From the NCBI GenBank assembly GCA_038501195.1, contig JBBPUQ010000006.1, positions 3,968,001 to 4,032,000 on the forward strand: 64,000 nucleotides of DNA, given 5' to 3'. Under the pieces are notes generated by a model. The model was not told the DNA's origin, made no database searches, and was given only the letters and a program-made list of their open reading frames with translations. Source of the stretch: Nemania diffusa. Lineage: Eukaryota; Ascomycota; Sordariomycetes; Xylariales; Xylariaceae. The position numbers and the translations under genes were made by a program. This document shows positions 1 to 11,810 of the stretch, piece by piece; position 1 is the stretch's first letter; each line of letters starts with the position of its first letter.

Positions 1-289
1 TAATACTTAAATATACTTTTTTCAATTTTAAAATATAATCGCTTTTTATTTAAAACTAAAGTTATAATAACATATATTATTAATATTAACATATTAAATT
101 GTATACAAAAAGTTTATTTATTTATATTTAAACTACTAAATATAAAGTTTTTAATAATTAAACCTTTTTAATTGCTATTATTTTTTTTTGTATTATTTAT
201 AAAGTTTAAACAAATATAATAAATAAGCTGAATTTTTATTATAAACATTATTATATTATACTTTTTTAATAACTTAAATTTAATAAGTT

Positions 290-560
290 ATTAATATTAA
301 CAAACTTAGTATTAACAAACTTTATTATATTAGTTAAATCGTTAAATAAAGCTAATATTTTTTTATACTAAAAAGCAATTAGTTTTACTAAAACAGCTAT
401 ACTACTGTTTTTTTTTATATTGCTAATTATAAAATCGGCTTATATAAAGCTTAATAGTTTTGTTTAAACTTTTATAAATAATTACTTGTTAAAATATTAA
501 GTGCTTGTAAACAAAATAACAGCAGCAGGGTCAACTTTAACACTACTGCTAATAAAATCA
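290..560 (-). pseudogene. Possible decayed coding stretch, unidentified
   Basis: Read on the minus strand from about 557, roughly 90 codons run with only transition-explainable stops (TAA, TAG) and with a protein-like mix that includes Val-Asp-Pro-Ala-Ala near the start of the readable part. Unlike chance AT-rich frames, it contains Asp, Pro, Ala and Gly/Ser codons. I do not recognise the family. A transposon protein relic is the likeliest explanation; a chance frame remains possible. Confidence 0.2.
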
Positions 561-3500
561 AAAAGTTTTAATTTTTTACTTAAATATATAATATAAATAA
601 AGCTATAGTATACAAATATACACTTTTTATGTTTTAACTTTTAAATATATTTGTTTTTTAACTATTTAACAATATTACTTATAATATATATTAATTAACT
701 AATAAACAAAGCTAACTGTTTTTAACTATTTAACAAAAATTTAAAGTGCTTTTTAGCTCTAGTATTAAAGAACAAAAAAAAAACCGTTTTAAACAGCTTT
801 TAAAAAAAACACACTTTTTAAATATTTTTACTTCGCTAAAAAAAGTACTTAACTTTTAAAAAAATCTTTATATTTAATAGCAGAACTAACACTATAAAGT
901 CCAAATCTAATTTTTTTCAAGTTAAAATTTTATTAACTTTATTAATAAACAAGCAAAAAATACTATAAGCTATTATAGCAAATAAATATAGCTACTGCAA
1001 ATCTAAACTATTAAACATTAGTTCAAAAACAATAAAAAAACGTTTTTATATATAACTAAACTTAGTTTTAACAAAAAGTTATAATTTATTGTTATATATT
1101 GCTAGTTTTAAAAGTTTTTATATAATTTATTTTAATAAAAATAGTTTATAAATTATATAGTTTTTGTATAAAAATTACGCTACTTTTAATAATTAAAACA
1201 GCTAAGTTTTTTTAATAATAAACAGTAAACAAAATATTTAAGTTTATTACATAGTTTAAAAAATATTTTTATTTAAAACTATCAGCTAGCACTATAGCTT
1301 TTGCAAAAACTTATAAAAAAACATTGCTATATTTAATTAATTAGTTCTTTTTAAAATAGTTATATTATTTTTTTACAGTAAATATTAAATAAATGTAAAA
1401 AAAAAATAGCATTTTATAACTTTTAAGTTTAAAAAAAGTTAAAAAAGTAAAAAAAGCAGTTAAAACAAAAAAAGTAAATATAATAAAAAATAAAAAAATT
1501 AAAATAGTTTATTATTAAACTATAAAAAAATAAAAGTTAAAAAATAAAACACTGCTATTTATTTTTAAAATAAAACAAAGCTTTATATATTATTTTTAAT
1601 ATAAAAATAATTAATACAAAAATTAATATAATAATTAGTACTAATATATATATATTATTATTTAATTACTTAGTATATTAAAATATTTAATAATAAATAA
1701 CTTTTTATATATTAAACAGTATTAACTTTGTTAGCTTTGTATTATATAAAAAAAATCTTGCTAAAATTAGTAAGTTTTCGTTAGCTGTACAAAAAACAAT
1801 ATATTTTAACTACAATTTCTAAGTTAAAAAAATAAGCTATAATATTAAAACTACTTATATTATTTTGCACTTTATATAATAATAGCTTGTTTAAATCTTT
1901 TTTGCAAAAAAAAAAACTTGCAATTGCTAATAAGCTTAAGCTGATTTTTTTTATTTAGTTTATATAAAATAAAGTTTATAATATAAATTAAAAGTTATAT
2001 AATTTAAGTTTAGCTTTTTATTAAAAAAAGTGTAAATAATACTTATACTATATTTTTTTGTTTTAGTTTATAGCTTTTTTAGTTTTTTGTTAGTACAGAA
2101 AACAAAAAGTAGCTTGTAATATTAGCAACTTTATAATACAATAATCTTTATGCTTATAAATAGCTTTAAGTTTATAGGTTTTAAAACATATTAACATTTT
2201 TATATAATATATTAAAAATTTAAACTATAAACTATATATTATATAATTTATAGTATAAGTATAATTTGATCAAGTTAGTTATATTTAATTGTAACTGTTA
2301 AAACTATTTTATTATATATAAATAATAATATATATAAACAAAATATTAAAATATTTTAATATAGTTTGTTTTATTATATTTTAATAAATATTAAGTAATT
2401 AATGTTTTAATTTCGTTATTATATTTTATTTATAATAGCATTTAATTTTTAAAACTTAATACTAACTTATTTTTAATTATTTATACTATTGTTATTAAAC
2501 TTAGTAATATATACCTTTTTTATTATATAATTTATAATCGATTTATATATATTAAAAATATACTTTTTATTTATTACTAATATTTCTTTATTTAATAATA
2601 GTATATATAGTTTATTAATACTTACTGTATATATAACGTTAATATTTCAATTAATATTATTATTGCTATTTTTATTAATAACTTAAGCATTTATTTCAAA
2701 TACTTATAACTTAAATATAAATAGTACTAAAAAAGCAGCTTAAGTATATATAAATGTATTAAATAAGCTTTATATATTTAAAGTATAAAATTTAACAATT
2801 ATAAAGTATTTTAATTTTGTTACTACTAAAAAAAAAACCGAGTATATATTACACTTTTAAATAAAAACCCAAAATTTTATACTATTACTATTAAATTAGT
2901 ATTAGCTTTATTAAATTTAAATATTTTAAATAGAAATAATAGCTATAAATATTACAAAGTTTTTACTTTGACTTAAAGCTAAGTTACAACAACTTTTTTC
3001 CAATTTTAGCAAATATAGTTTCTGTTGCTTAAATTACTACTAATGTTTTATATTAAATAGCAATATTAATATTTACAAGCTATATAATACAAAAGTTACA
3101 AAAAAAAACTTGTTAACAATTTGTTAATTAAATATATTATAAGTATTATATAAACATTTTTAGCTCAAAAAAATCAACATGTTGTACTTTTTTAAAAAGC
3201 GCTTTTTAGTTATTAGTATTACATTTAGTTATATTGCCAAGTTTGCACTTAATTTAAAAACTAATCATTTTACAAACTTGTTTTACTGCAAAGTCACTAA
3301 ATATATTTTTATATTTACTAACAATGTTTTTTCTATTGCTAATATACTTTTTTAGCTAATCGAAAACATTAAAAAAAAAATTAAAGTTATATAGGTTAAA
3401 TTTAATATGCTACAAAAAAAAAATATATTGCTTTTTTTTAAATTTTATAAAACTGTTATAGTTAAAGCGTTATTATAGTTTTGTATTAACAACTACTTGT

Positions 3501-4289
3501 ATTAAAATATTATAAAAAATAAAAAGTTCTAAAATATATAAAAAACAAAAAAAAAAATAATATTACTATTTATTTTTAAAAGGATTACTACTGTATTAAA
3601 TATTATTACTAAAGCTGCTAAATATTTTAAATATATGTTTTTTAATACAAACTGCTTTTTAATATTTAGTAAATTTTATATATTTATTTTTATACTATTT
3701 ACTTTTGTTAATTTAACTAATATATCTTTTTTGTTATTAATACAAAAAAATCTATTAATATTTAGTAGTATTACTTGCAGTATTAAAAAAAGCACTAAGG
3801 AATTATTAGTGAACTAATTAAGTAATACTATACTTATTAACTAATCTGTTAATAATAGTTGCAGCTTTAACTACAAGTTAAATATATTAACAATATTAAC
3901 ATTTTTTAGCTTTTTTTTAATAAACTAAAAATAAACTACTATTGTTAACAAAGTGTAGTTTATACAAGCAAATTTTCAAAGCTAACTATATATTCAAGTT
4001 ATATTTAAAAACAAATTTTTAAAAACCCAAGATTTAAACTATTTTATTTTTATATTTATTAAAGTTTTTTTATACAAATAAAAAAGCTTAATAAATATAA
4101 CAAAGAACTGTTTTGCAAATTATAATATTGCTAAAAAAAAAAACTTTAGTTTAAATATATAAGTATATGTTTTATACAATTGTTTATATGTTGTAAAAAC
4201 ATGTTATTAATAAATATATTAGTTAAGTTTTTATTAAGCTATAACAATATAGTAAATATGCTATAACTTACTTTATTTTCTTATTTTTA

Positions 4290-4345
4290 GTATTTAATCG
4301 GATTATTCGGAACAACAACGCACAGATTAGCTTTGCTCGCTTAAA
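4290..4345. other. Small GC-retaining island
   Basis: About 50 bases keep many more G and C than the surroundings, with CpG and TpC sites surviving (two near-copies of the string TCGGA/TTCGGA and the segment AACAACGCACAG). No coding sense was found. It may be the end of an inserted element or a segment too short or too unique to be mutated. Function unknown. Confidence 0.3.
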
Positions 4346-6324
4346 AAAAACCTCATTTTATAAAGTAAAACAAATATACAACTTGATTTTAACACTTAAG
4401 TTATAACAAGCTGCTTTTAAACTTTAAAACAATAAACTAGTAAGCAATTTTCAAATATTAGCGTTGCTAAAAAAAATAGCAATATATAAACGTTAATAGC
4501 TTTTGTTTAATAAAAAAAAGATATTATAATATTAAAAAATAAAAAGTATAATTATTTAATATAGTTTATTTGCTATATAGTTTATAATAAACTTTAATAA
4601 TTTAATATTATTTATATATATTAAAATAAACAAAGCTTTATATAAAATGTTATATTATAAAAAGTAACTTAAGCGATTTTAAACTTATGTTTTTTAACTA
4701 TTGCTAATATTGCAGAAAAAAGTTAACTAAAATCCTATTATAGCAGTTTAATAGTTTTATTTGCATATTTAAACATTTTTCTTAAAACTAGTTCACGTTA
4801 AAACTAGCAATAGTATATTTAGTTTTATTAATTAATATTTTAGCTATATTAAAACAAACAGCTATAGTATATTTTATTTATACAGTATAATATAGTTTTT
4901 TAATAACTTAAATATTAATTAAGCTATTGCTTATATATAAACTAAAAATGATTTAATAGAACTAGTAAAGTTTATAAACTAAATAAATAAGCACTTTTTT
5001 AAAAATGTTAACAAAACTATTTCAAACTGTTGAACAGCAGAAAGTTATATATAAACTAAACTTTATAACAACTTTTTAACATTAAAAAACAAGCTTACAA
5101 ATAAAAAAAAAAAAAAAGCCCATTTTATTACTAGTAGTACTTAAAAATATAAGTATATACTAATATATCGAAAGTATATATATACAACAAATAAAAAGCG
5201 TACTTTTAAGCTTTAGTGTTAATTTAAATAACTATAAGCTTTAGTACTACATATTTCTATTAATATAAAAAGTATGCTTTATATTAAATGCAGTATTTAT
5301 TATTATAACTAATTTAATAAAGTAATAGCAATAGCTTTTTAGTATAATTATAACTTTTCGTTTATTTTTATAAAAGCTTAAACTTTGTTATTAATATATT
5401 ATATTATTAACTATACTATAAAGCTAAAATTGCTTATATATTAGCAACTAGTATTAATTGCAATATATTTAAACATGTTTAAAACAAACCTAAGCTTTAT
5501 AAATGTTCGATAGTTAAACTCTGTAGCTAAAAGCTTAATAACAAAAATATTTAACAGAATATTTTTTAAATAAAAGCTATTTTTAGTTGATATAATAAAC
5601 TATATTTTTAGTTATAATATATATTATACTTTTTAAAATATTTAGCAATAAGTTTATATGTTAACAATTTATTAAAAACTTATATAGATATAGCCAAGCT
5701 TGTAATGTTAAATAGCTTAATTTAACTAAAAAAGCTTGCAGAGTTAAATATAAAATAAATTATATTTTTTTAAACTAAAAAAAAGTATTTACTTAACAAT
5801 TTTTTAAGCTTATAAAACAAAAAGTTCTTAATTATAAAATCTTTATTTGTATAATTATATGTTTTGTATTTAAATTGTACTAAAACTAAACAAAAAATAA
5901 CTAGCGAGCTTTTATTTGTTTAATAACGCTTGAAATAACAGCTAATTTTATTAACAAGTTAAATGTTCTAAAAAGCCTACAACTTTTATAATCAGTAATA
6001 TATTACTTTTTAACAAAAATAATAATATATTGTATATATAATTTCAAGTAATAAAACTTGATCTTTTTATACTTTAAAAGCGTTTTATATTTAATTTAAC
6101 TTTAAAGTTTGTTTTGCTATAAAAGCAACTAAAACTTCAATGTTTTAATTAGCTATAGTTTATTTGCTTTAATTTTAATTTACTTTATAAGTTAAAAAAA
6201 AATATAAAACATAATATATTATAATAAGATGTTAAAATTAACTATAACTTTAAAGTTAACAATAATTATATTTTAAATAACAAAAATAAAGTTTTTTAAA
6301 ATGCTGTAAAAAAAGCTAACGATT

Positions 6325-7760
6325 TTTTGCATTGTAATATAATAGCAGCTTTTAATAACAGCTTGTTGCAGCAACTACAGCAATTACACAATATAAAAAT
6401 TTCTATTTTTGAACAAACCGCAAACTTATTATATCAAACTAACTAAGCTATACGCTTTAACTTAAACAATTACTTAGCTTTTAAAAAACTAGCAATATAT
6501 TACAATATGTTATTAACAGTATAAAAAAAAAACATAAAACAAATAAACTAAACATTCAGCATAATAAAAAGTGCTATTAAAAAGTAAAAAAAAAAAATTA
6601 ATATATTAAATCAAAAAATATTATATAATATAAAAAAAACAGAAAGTTTTAGTACTAGCAACAATAAAATAAATACTTTAGATATATTATAACAAATCTA
6701 TAATAAAAACTTATTTAAAATAAACAAAAACTTAATTGTTATACTATAAGCAACAAAGCTATGCTACTATAAATAGCAATATATATTTATACAGCTTAAT
6801 ATTTTAGTTAGCTTTGAATCTATATAGTATTATATTAACAATATAGTAGTAAAAAAATATAAGTTAAATTATAAACAAGCAATTATTTTCAACTTAGTTT
6901 TAAAACATTTAAATAAAATAAACTGTTATTATAAAAATATTTTTGTTGCTTTTAATATTAAAAATTAATAAAAAACTAATACTAGCTTTTGTTTGCAAAT
7001 ACTATTTTACTTATTAAATAAAAGCAGCACTAAAAAAAGCTAAGTAATTTAAGCTTTAGTAGCAGCTTTAAAACTAAAAAAAAAACGAAATTATATATAT
7101 TTTACTGCTACATTTAGTTATATAAAAGTTAACATTAATAAAACTACTATATATTTTATATTAAGCTTTGTAGTTTTAAAATTAATAAATAACAAAAATA
7201 ACATTGTTACAAATAAAAAACTCTTAAAAACAAAGTATTAAAATTAAAAAGTTACTAATATTTTAGTAATAAATAAATATAATATAATATTTACAGCTAA
7301 CTTTTATAAAGTCAACTTGTAGTTTTAACAAACGTAAAAATAAAACAATTATAGTTTTAAAAAACTGCTTATTATTATTTTATACAGCAACTTTTATTAA
7401 TTTAAACTTATAAAAAAAACTTTAATATTATATTCTAATAAGTTTATTATTTAAGCTAATTATATAAAAACTAGCAATTATTTTTAGTTATTACAAAATA
7501 AAACATAAAAAAATAAACACTATTTTAAACATTAATTCTAGCTTGAGTTTATTACTGTAGTTGTTTTAAACAAACAAATATATATAATAAACACAAAATA
7601 TATTGCGCTATTTAGTTATTTGCAAACAAGTTAATAAATAAAAAATAATATTAATACTTTAAACATAAAAGTAATAAATAATAGTAATATTACTTTAAAC
7701 AAAACAACAAAAACAGTTATACTATTAAATATAATAAAATATAATTTAAATATTTAAATA
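6325..7760 (+). pseudogene. Decayed transposon-like coding relic, unidentified
   Basis: Two long plus-strand stretches look like mutated protein sequence. At about 6,329-6,560 Ala, Thr, Asn and Gln codons are interrupted by TAA/TAG. From 7,023 to about 7,750 a second frame has stops that are largely explainable from CAA or TGG, and a residue mix unlike random A/T (Val-Val-Val-Leu, Tyr-Ile-Ala-Leu-Phe). The two stretches are in different frames, so there is either an indel or two reading frames. I cannot match any domain. A transposon gag or accessory protein is likely but not shown. Confidence 0.3.
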
Positions 7761-9429
7761 GTTTTAAATTTTATTAAGTTATATAATTAGCTATTATATA
7801 TATTTTTATTAAAATATATTTTAATTAATAGTTATATAAAAAAAAATGTTTTATAAATAGCAAACTTAATTATAAACTTTAGTACAGTAAAAATACTTAC
7901 TTATTTTTTTTTAACAATAAAAATATTAGTTATTATAACTAATAATATATATTAAAAACTAAAAATAATCAATAATATAAAATATATAATCAAAAAATTT
8001 ATATTTAATTTTAATACTTATATATATAAAACTGTTTTTAGTATATTTATTGTTATAAAGCCGCTTTTTATATATTTTTTATTTTTTTTAATAACAAAAA
8101 ATATTGAACTATATAATTTTTTATAAAAAATAATCTCAATTTTACTAAATATATTTTATATATTAACATTTTTTTTATACTTTAAGCTATTTATTAAAAA
8201 AAGCTACTTTTTAACTCTAATGTTTGCAATTATAAAATATAAAGCATAAAAACAAAGTTATAATGCTGCATTTTTGCTATTGTTAAACAAGTAGAAAAAA
8301 AGGGCAAGCTTTATTAGTATATATGTCTAATTATTACAACTAATAAGTTTGAAAAGCTTTTATTTTTTTGCTTTAATTGATTTAAAACACTATTTACAAC
8401 TACATTTTCTGTTTAAAATAAAAACAGCAATAAATAAAATAAAAAAAATAAATAAACTAACAATATATAAATATAAAACTGAACAAAACAGCTTATAGTT
8501 TAATTTTATATAAAACTATATTTAAAAATATAATTATAAAATATATTATAATAATATAAATAATAAACTACAAACTTGTAACTATATTACAATTTATATA
8601 GCTAAATTTTATTTTGTTAATAAGCTTTTTAAACTTTTTTTTAAACTACTTATTTAGTTTTTTTAAATAAATTTTTTTTATATAAATAAATTAAAATTAA
8701 GAATTTTTTTACAAAATAAAACAACAATGTTTTTATAACTAATATTTATACTATACTTTTATAAACTTTAAATATAATCAAATATAAACTTTATTTTAAC
8801 TTTTACTTATAGCTATAATAAACTTTTTTATTACTGTATTACTGTTTTTAAAATTATTAATTAATATATTTGCTTCTGTTATTAATTATATATGCTGTTT
8901 TTATTTTTTATTAGCAAAGCTTACAAATAATAACTTTTTTTACTTATTATTTATAATCTAACAATTGTAAATATAGCAAACAGAATTACAAACAAATTAT
9001 TCTATACTTACATTTTATAAATATTAAACCTTAAGCTTTATTAATAAAAATAGTTTTTAACTATATGTTTTACTAATTTTATTTTTAAGTTTAAACTTAA
9101 AAACTACTACTAGCTACTTTTTCTTGTTATTTATTTATAGTTTTACTATTATAAATAATATAAATTAAACTAAATTTAACTAATAAACCGCTGAACTAGC
9201 AGCAAAACTTAATTCAACAGTAATTTATAAAATACTTTAGTATTTTTTTGTTTTGTTGTTTTAACTGTATATAAATATAGTATTAAAACAGAGTTAAAAT
9301 TTAAAAACAATGCAAAAAATGCTAAAAATATAAATATTTATAAGCTTTAAATATTTAAAAACTTATATTAGCAATAGTTTACTAAAATACAATATTAGTA
9401 ATAATTTCATTAATTATAAGCTTTTTTGC

Positions 9430-9865
9430 TTTTTTTATTAAATAGTAATATAGTATACTTTATAAACTTTAACAACACAACTAAACTTTATAGTTTAAAC
9501 ATTTTTAAAATAAAAAGTCCAACAAATAATAAGTTTTGTTATATATAATAATAAAAAAAATTGATACATTTAAAAACATAATTGTCCTATTTAATATTGC
9601 TTTAAATATATTATTAAAAACAGTACAATTTAACAGTTGCACTCTGTTTAATTTTAAAAAAGTATACACTTATACTGCTAACTTGCTTTTGTTTAGCTTA
9701 TTAACATCAAAATCAATAAACATTCAAATGTTATTACAATTAGTTTGCTTTAATAACTTATTTAAGCTTTTATTATTATATAGCTACTTATTACTAGTAT
9801 TATTTAATATTTTTTATGCAAATTTAAAATACTAAAACTGTTTAATTAAAGTACTACTTATAGTA
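9430..9865 (+). repeat. Diverged repeat, copy 1, with a 99-codon open stretch
   Basis: This segment is repeated at about 9,955-10,815. Landmarks are shared in order: a block ending TTTATAGTTTAAA, then a TTTTGTTATATA block, then a conserved region around ACAGTACAATTTAA followed by GCTACTTATTACTAG. Differences are mostly transitions. Copy 1 keeps a 99-codon open frame (9,536-9,835) whose central part (Val-Gln-Phe-Asn..Cys..Leu-Phe-Asn-Phe) also reads in copy 2. That suggests a real protein relic rather than a chance ORF. No family recognised. Copy 1 lacks the 112-bp tandem insert seen in copy 2. Confidence 0.55.
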
Positions 9866-9954
9866 TTAGCAGTATTAACATTAATCGTAAACATTTTAGC
9901 TTTTATAATAAAAATATTAGTACTTTTTTATAAATTATAATATTTTATACTTAC

Positions 9955-10815
9955 TTTGCTTAGTTAAACAGTAGTATAATATCTTTTATAAACTTTAATA
10001 ATATAATCGAAATTTATAGTTTAAATATTTTTAAAATATTAAAGTCTGAATTTATATCGTTTTAAATAATATTTTTATATAATGCTTTTTTAAATATTAC
10101 TATTTAATATTTTTTTGCTAAAAATATGTTATAATAAGCAATTTAAAATATTAAAATCTAAACTTATATTATTTTAAGTAGTGTTTTTATACAGTATTTT
10201 CTTAAATATTACTATTTAACATTTTTTTGCCAGAAGTACGTTATAATAAACAATCTAAAATATTAAAATCTAAATTTATATCATTTTAAGTAGTGTTTTT
10301 ATACAGTGCTTTCTTAAATACTACTATTTAGCATCTTGTTCTTTGAATTAGCACCGTTTTCTCAAATAAGCTTTGTTATATACAATAGTTTAGAAAATCT
10401 AAAAAAAAGTCAACATATGTTTAAAACACATTTAAAAAAGTAAATTAATAAAACTATATTTATATATTCGAAAACATAATTATTTCATCTAATTTAGCTT
10501 TAAATGCACTAATAAAAATAGTACAATTTAATTGTTGCATTTTGTTTAATTTTGAAAAAATATACGCTTTTGCTGCTAACTTTCTTTTTATTAGATTTAT
10601 CAGCATTAAAATCGATCAAAACTTAGAATTTGTTACAATTGATTTGCTTGAATAACTTATATACTAATTAGTTTATAACAATAATTTAAAATAAATACGT
10701 TTTACTATATTAACTTTTTAATATTATATAGCTACTTGTTATTAATGTTGTTTAATATTCTTTATGTAAGTTTAAAATATTAAAACTATTTAGTTAAAAC
10801 ATTAGTAGCTTTAAA
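9955..10815 (+). repeat. Diverged repeat, copy 2, interrupted by tandem array
   Basis: This is the homologue of 9,430-9,865 in the same orientation. It is longer because three 112-bp units (10,033-10,335) lie between the first and second shared blocks. The coding-like core is at about 10,455-10,640 and parallels the 99-codon frame of copy 1, but it then breaks with several stops. Copy 2 keeps more G and C (for example Asn-Cys-Cys and Ala-Ala-Asn codons). The pair is probably two adjacent insertions or a tandem duplication of one element. Confidence 0.5.
10033..10335 (+). repeat. 3 x 112-bp tandem repeat
   Basis: The landmark AAAATATTAAARTCTRAA begins at 10,033, 10,145 and 10,257, an exact 112-bp period. 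Units 1 and 2 are full length. Unit 3 diverges after about 10,333, at CATCTTGTTCTTTG. Units differ by transitions (TATATCG/TATATTA/TATATCA; GCTAAAAATATG/GCCAGAAGTACG). The third unit and the second half of unit 2 keep the most C/G. Confidence 0.85.
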
Positions 10816-11140
10816 CTTAAAGCTAATTAATTTATTGTATTAATAAATCTCGTGGGTTTTAACTCTGTTATATTAACCTTGGATTAGTTTGCTTTTCATT
10901 AAAAAAGCATTAGCAAAAAAATTAATACACTTGCTAATAATGTTAACTAAATGTAATAGCAAGCAATAAAGCTTTTGTCAAAAATAAAAACGCGGAGTTT
11001 ATTAAAAGCTCAAAAATCATTTTAAAGTTAGTATTTTCAATTAAAAAAATAACTAATCAATAGTTTAGAATATAATAAATTCAAAAATAATAAAAAATTA
11101 ATAGTAATTACAAAACGCAGCAGTGTTATTAATAAATAAA

Positions 11141-11376
11141 AATTGTAGCAGTAGTAGTATAAGTAGTAATATAAGTAAGTAGTATAAATAGTAGTATAAA
11201 TAAGCAGCAGCACAAGTAGTTGTAACTAAAATAGCTTACACAAAAATATATATAGCTTAGTTGCTTATTTTACTTACTATAGTAACTATATAGTTAATTG
11301 CAACTGTAACTGTTTTATTTATTTACTATACTAGTTGTAAACAATTGCAGCTGCTACTGCTACTGCTATACTTACT
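11141..11376. repeat. AGT/AGC trinucleotide tracts in inverted orientation
   Basis: A run of AGT/AGC-type triplets (GTAGCAGTAGTAGTATAAGT and onward to about 11,225) is followed, after about 100 bases, by a reverse-complement tract at 11,325-11,376 (GCTGCTACTGCTACTGCTA). The two tracts could fold into a hairpin. Resistance to mutation fits the general observation that C survives best after A or G. Confidence 0.55.
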
Positions 11377-11613
11377 TAATTTTAATTAACTATTAAATTT
11401 TGTACATTGTTTAGTAAAAGCTACTAATTTTTAACTACTGCTCCAGTTCTTATATAAAATAAGTATAAATCAGAATAATTAATAAGCAGTTTATGCTACA
11501 AATAGTAAAAATGAACTATAAATATATACTAATGCGGTTTGTATATAGAAATAGTTAGTTTAGTTAATTATAGCTACATATATGTAATAAAAGCTAAATT
11601 AGATAAACTATAC

Positions 11614-11775
11614 CTAAATAAGCTGAGAAAATTTCCTATTTAAGATAAAAAACTGTCCTAGAAATTTTTCGACAACTAGCTGACCCACTCTTTCTAAATA
11701 AGAAAGCAAAATTACCTATTTCGGCTATAGAATTCTGCTGGGAATTTTTTACGACACTACAAGTAACCTTTCGTT
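11614..11775 (+). repeat. 80-bp tandem pair in a less-mutated island
   Basis: CTAAATAAG begins at 11,614 and again at 11,694. The following 80 bases are related (..CCTATTT.., ..GAAATTTTTCGACAA versus GGAATTTTTTACGACA). The island keeps many GC and CpG sites, in clear contrast with both sides. No coding sense seen. It may be the terminal part of an element whose end lies at 11,810. Confidence 0.55.
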
Positions 11776-11810
11776 TCACTCAGTTGTTCCTCCTTCGTTA
11801 AAAACGAAAG
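11768..11810. other. Hairpin at the outer edge of the left inverted-repeat arm
   Basis: CTTTCGTTT (11,768-11,776) is the exact reverse complement of AAACGAAAG (11,802-11,810). The inner 25 bases contain a further TTCGTT/AACGAA match. The structure ends at the base where the large inverted repeat begins. It could be a terminal hairpin of a mobile element, but the CTRR end expected of a Helitron is not present just downstream. Confidence 0.4.

Larger units (their letters stand above)
1..9429. other. Moderately mutated relic DNA, mostly unassigned
   Basis: No intact gene is visible. G+C is several-fold higher than in the core, so this part is either younger or less repeatedly mutated. The only open stretch of note on the plus strand (3,635-3,817, 60 codons, rich in Phe/Ile/Leu) is what AT-rich DNA gives by chance. 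Traces that do look coding are listed separately (290-560 minus, 6,325-7,760 plus). No LTR pair was recognised. Most likely this is transposon-derived, but no family can be named. Confidence 0.5.

Noticed and set aside
3635..3817. 60-codon open frame rich in Phe, Ile and Leu
   Set aside because: Composition is what T-rich DNA gives by chance. No repeat copy or motif supports it.
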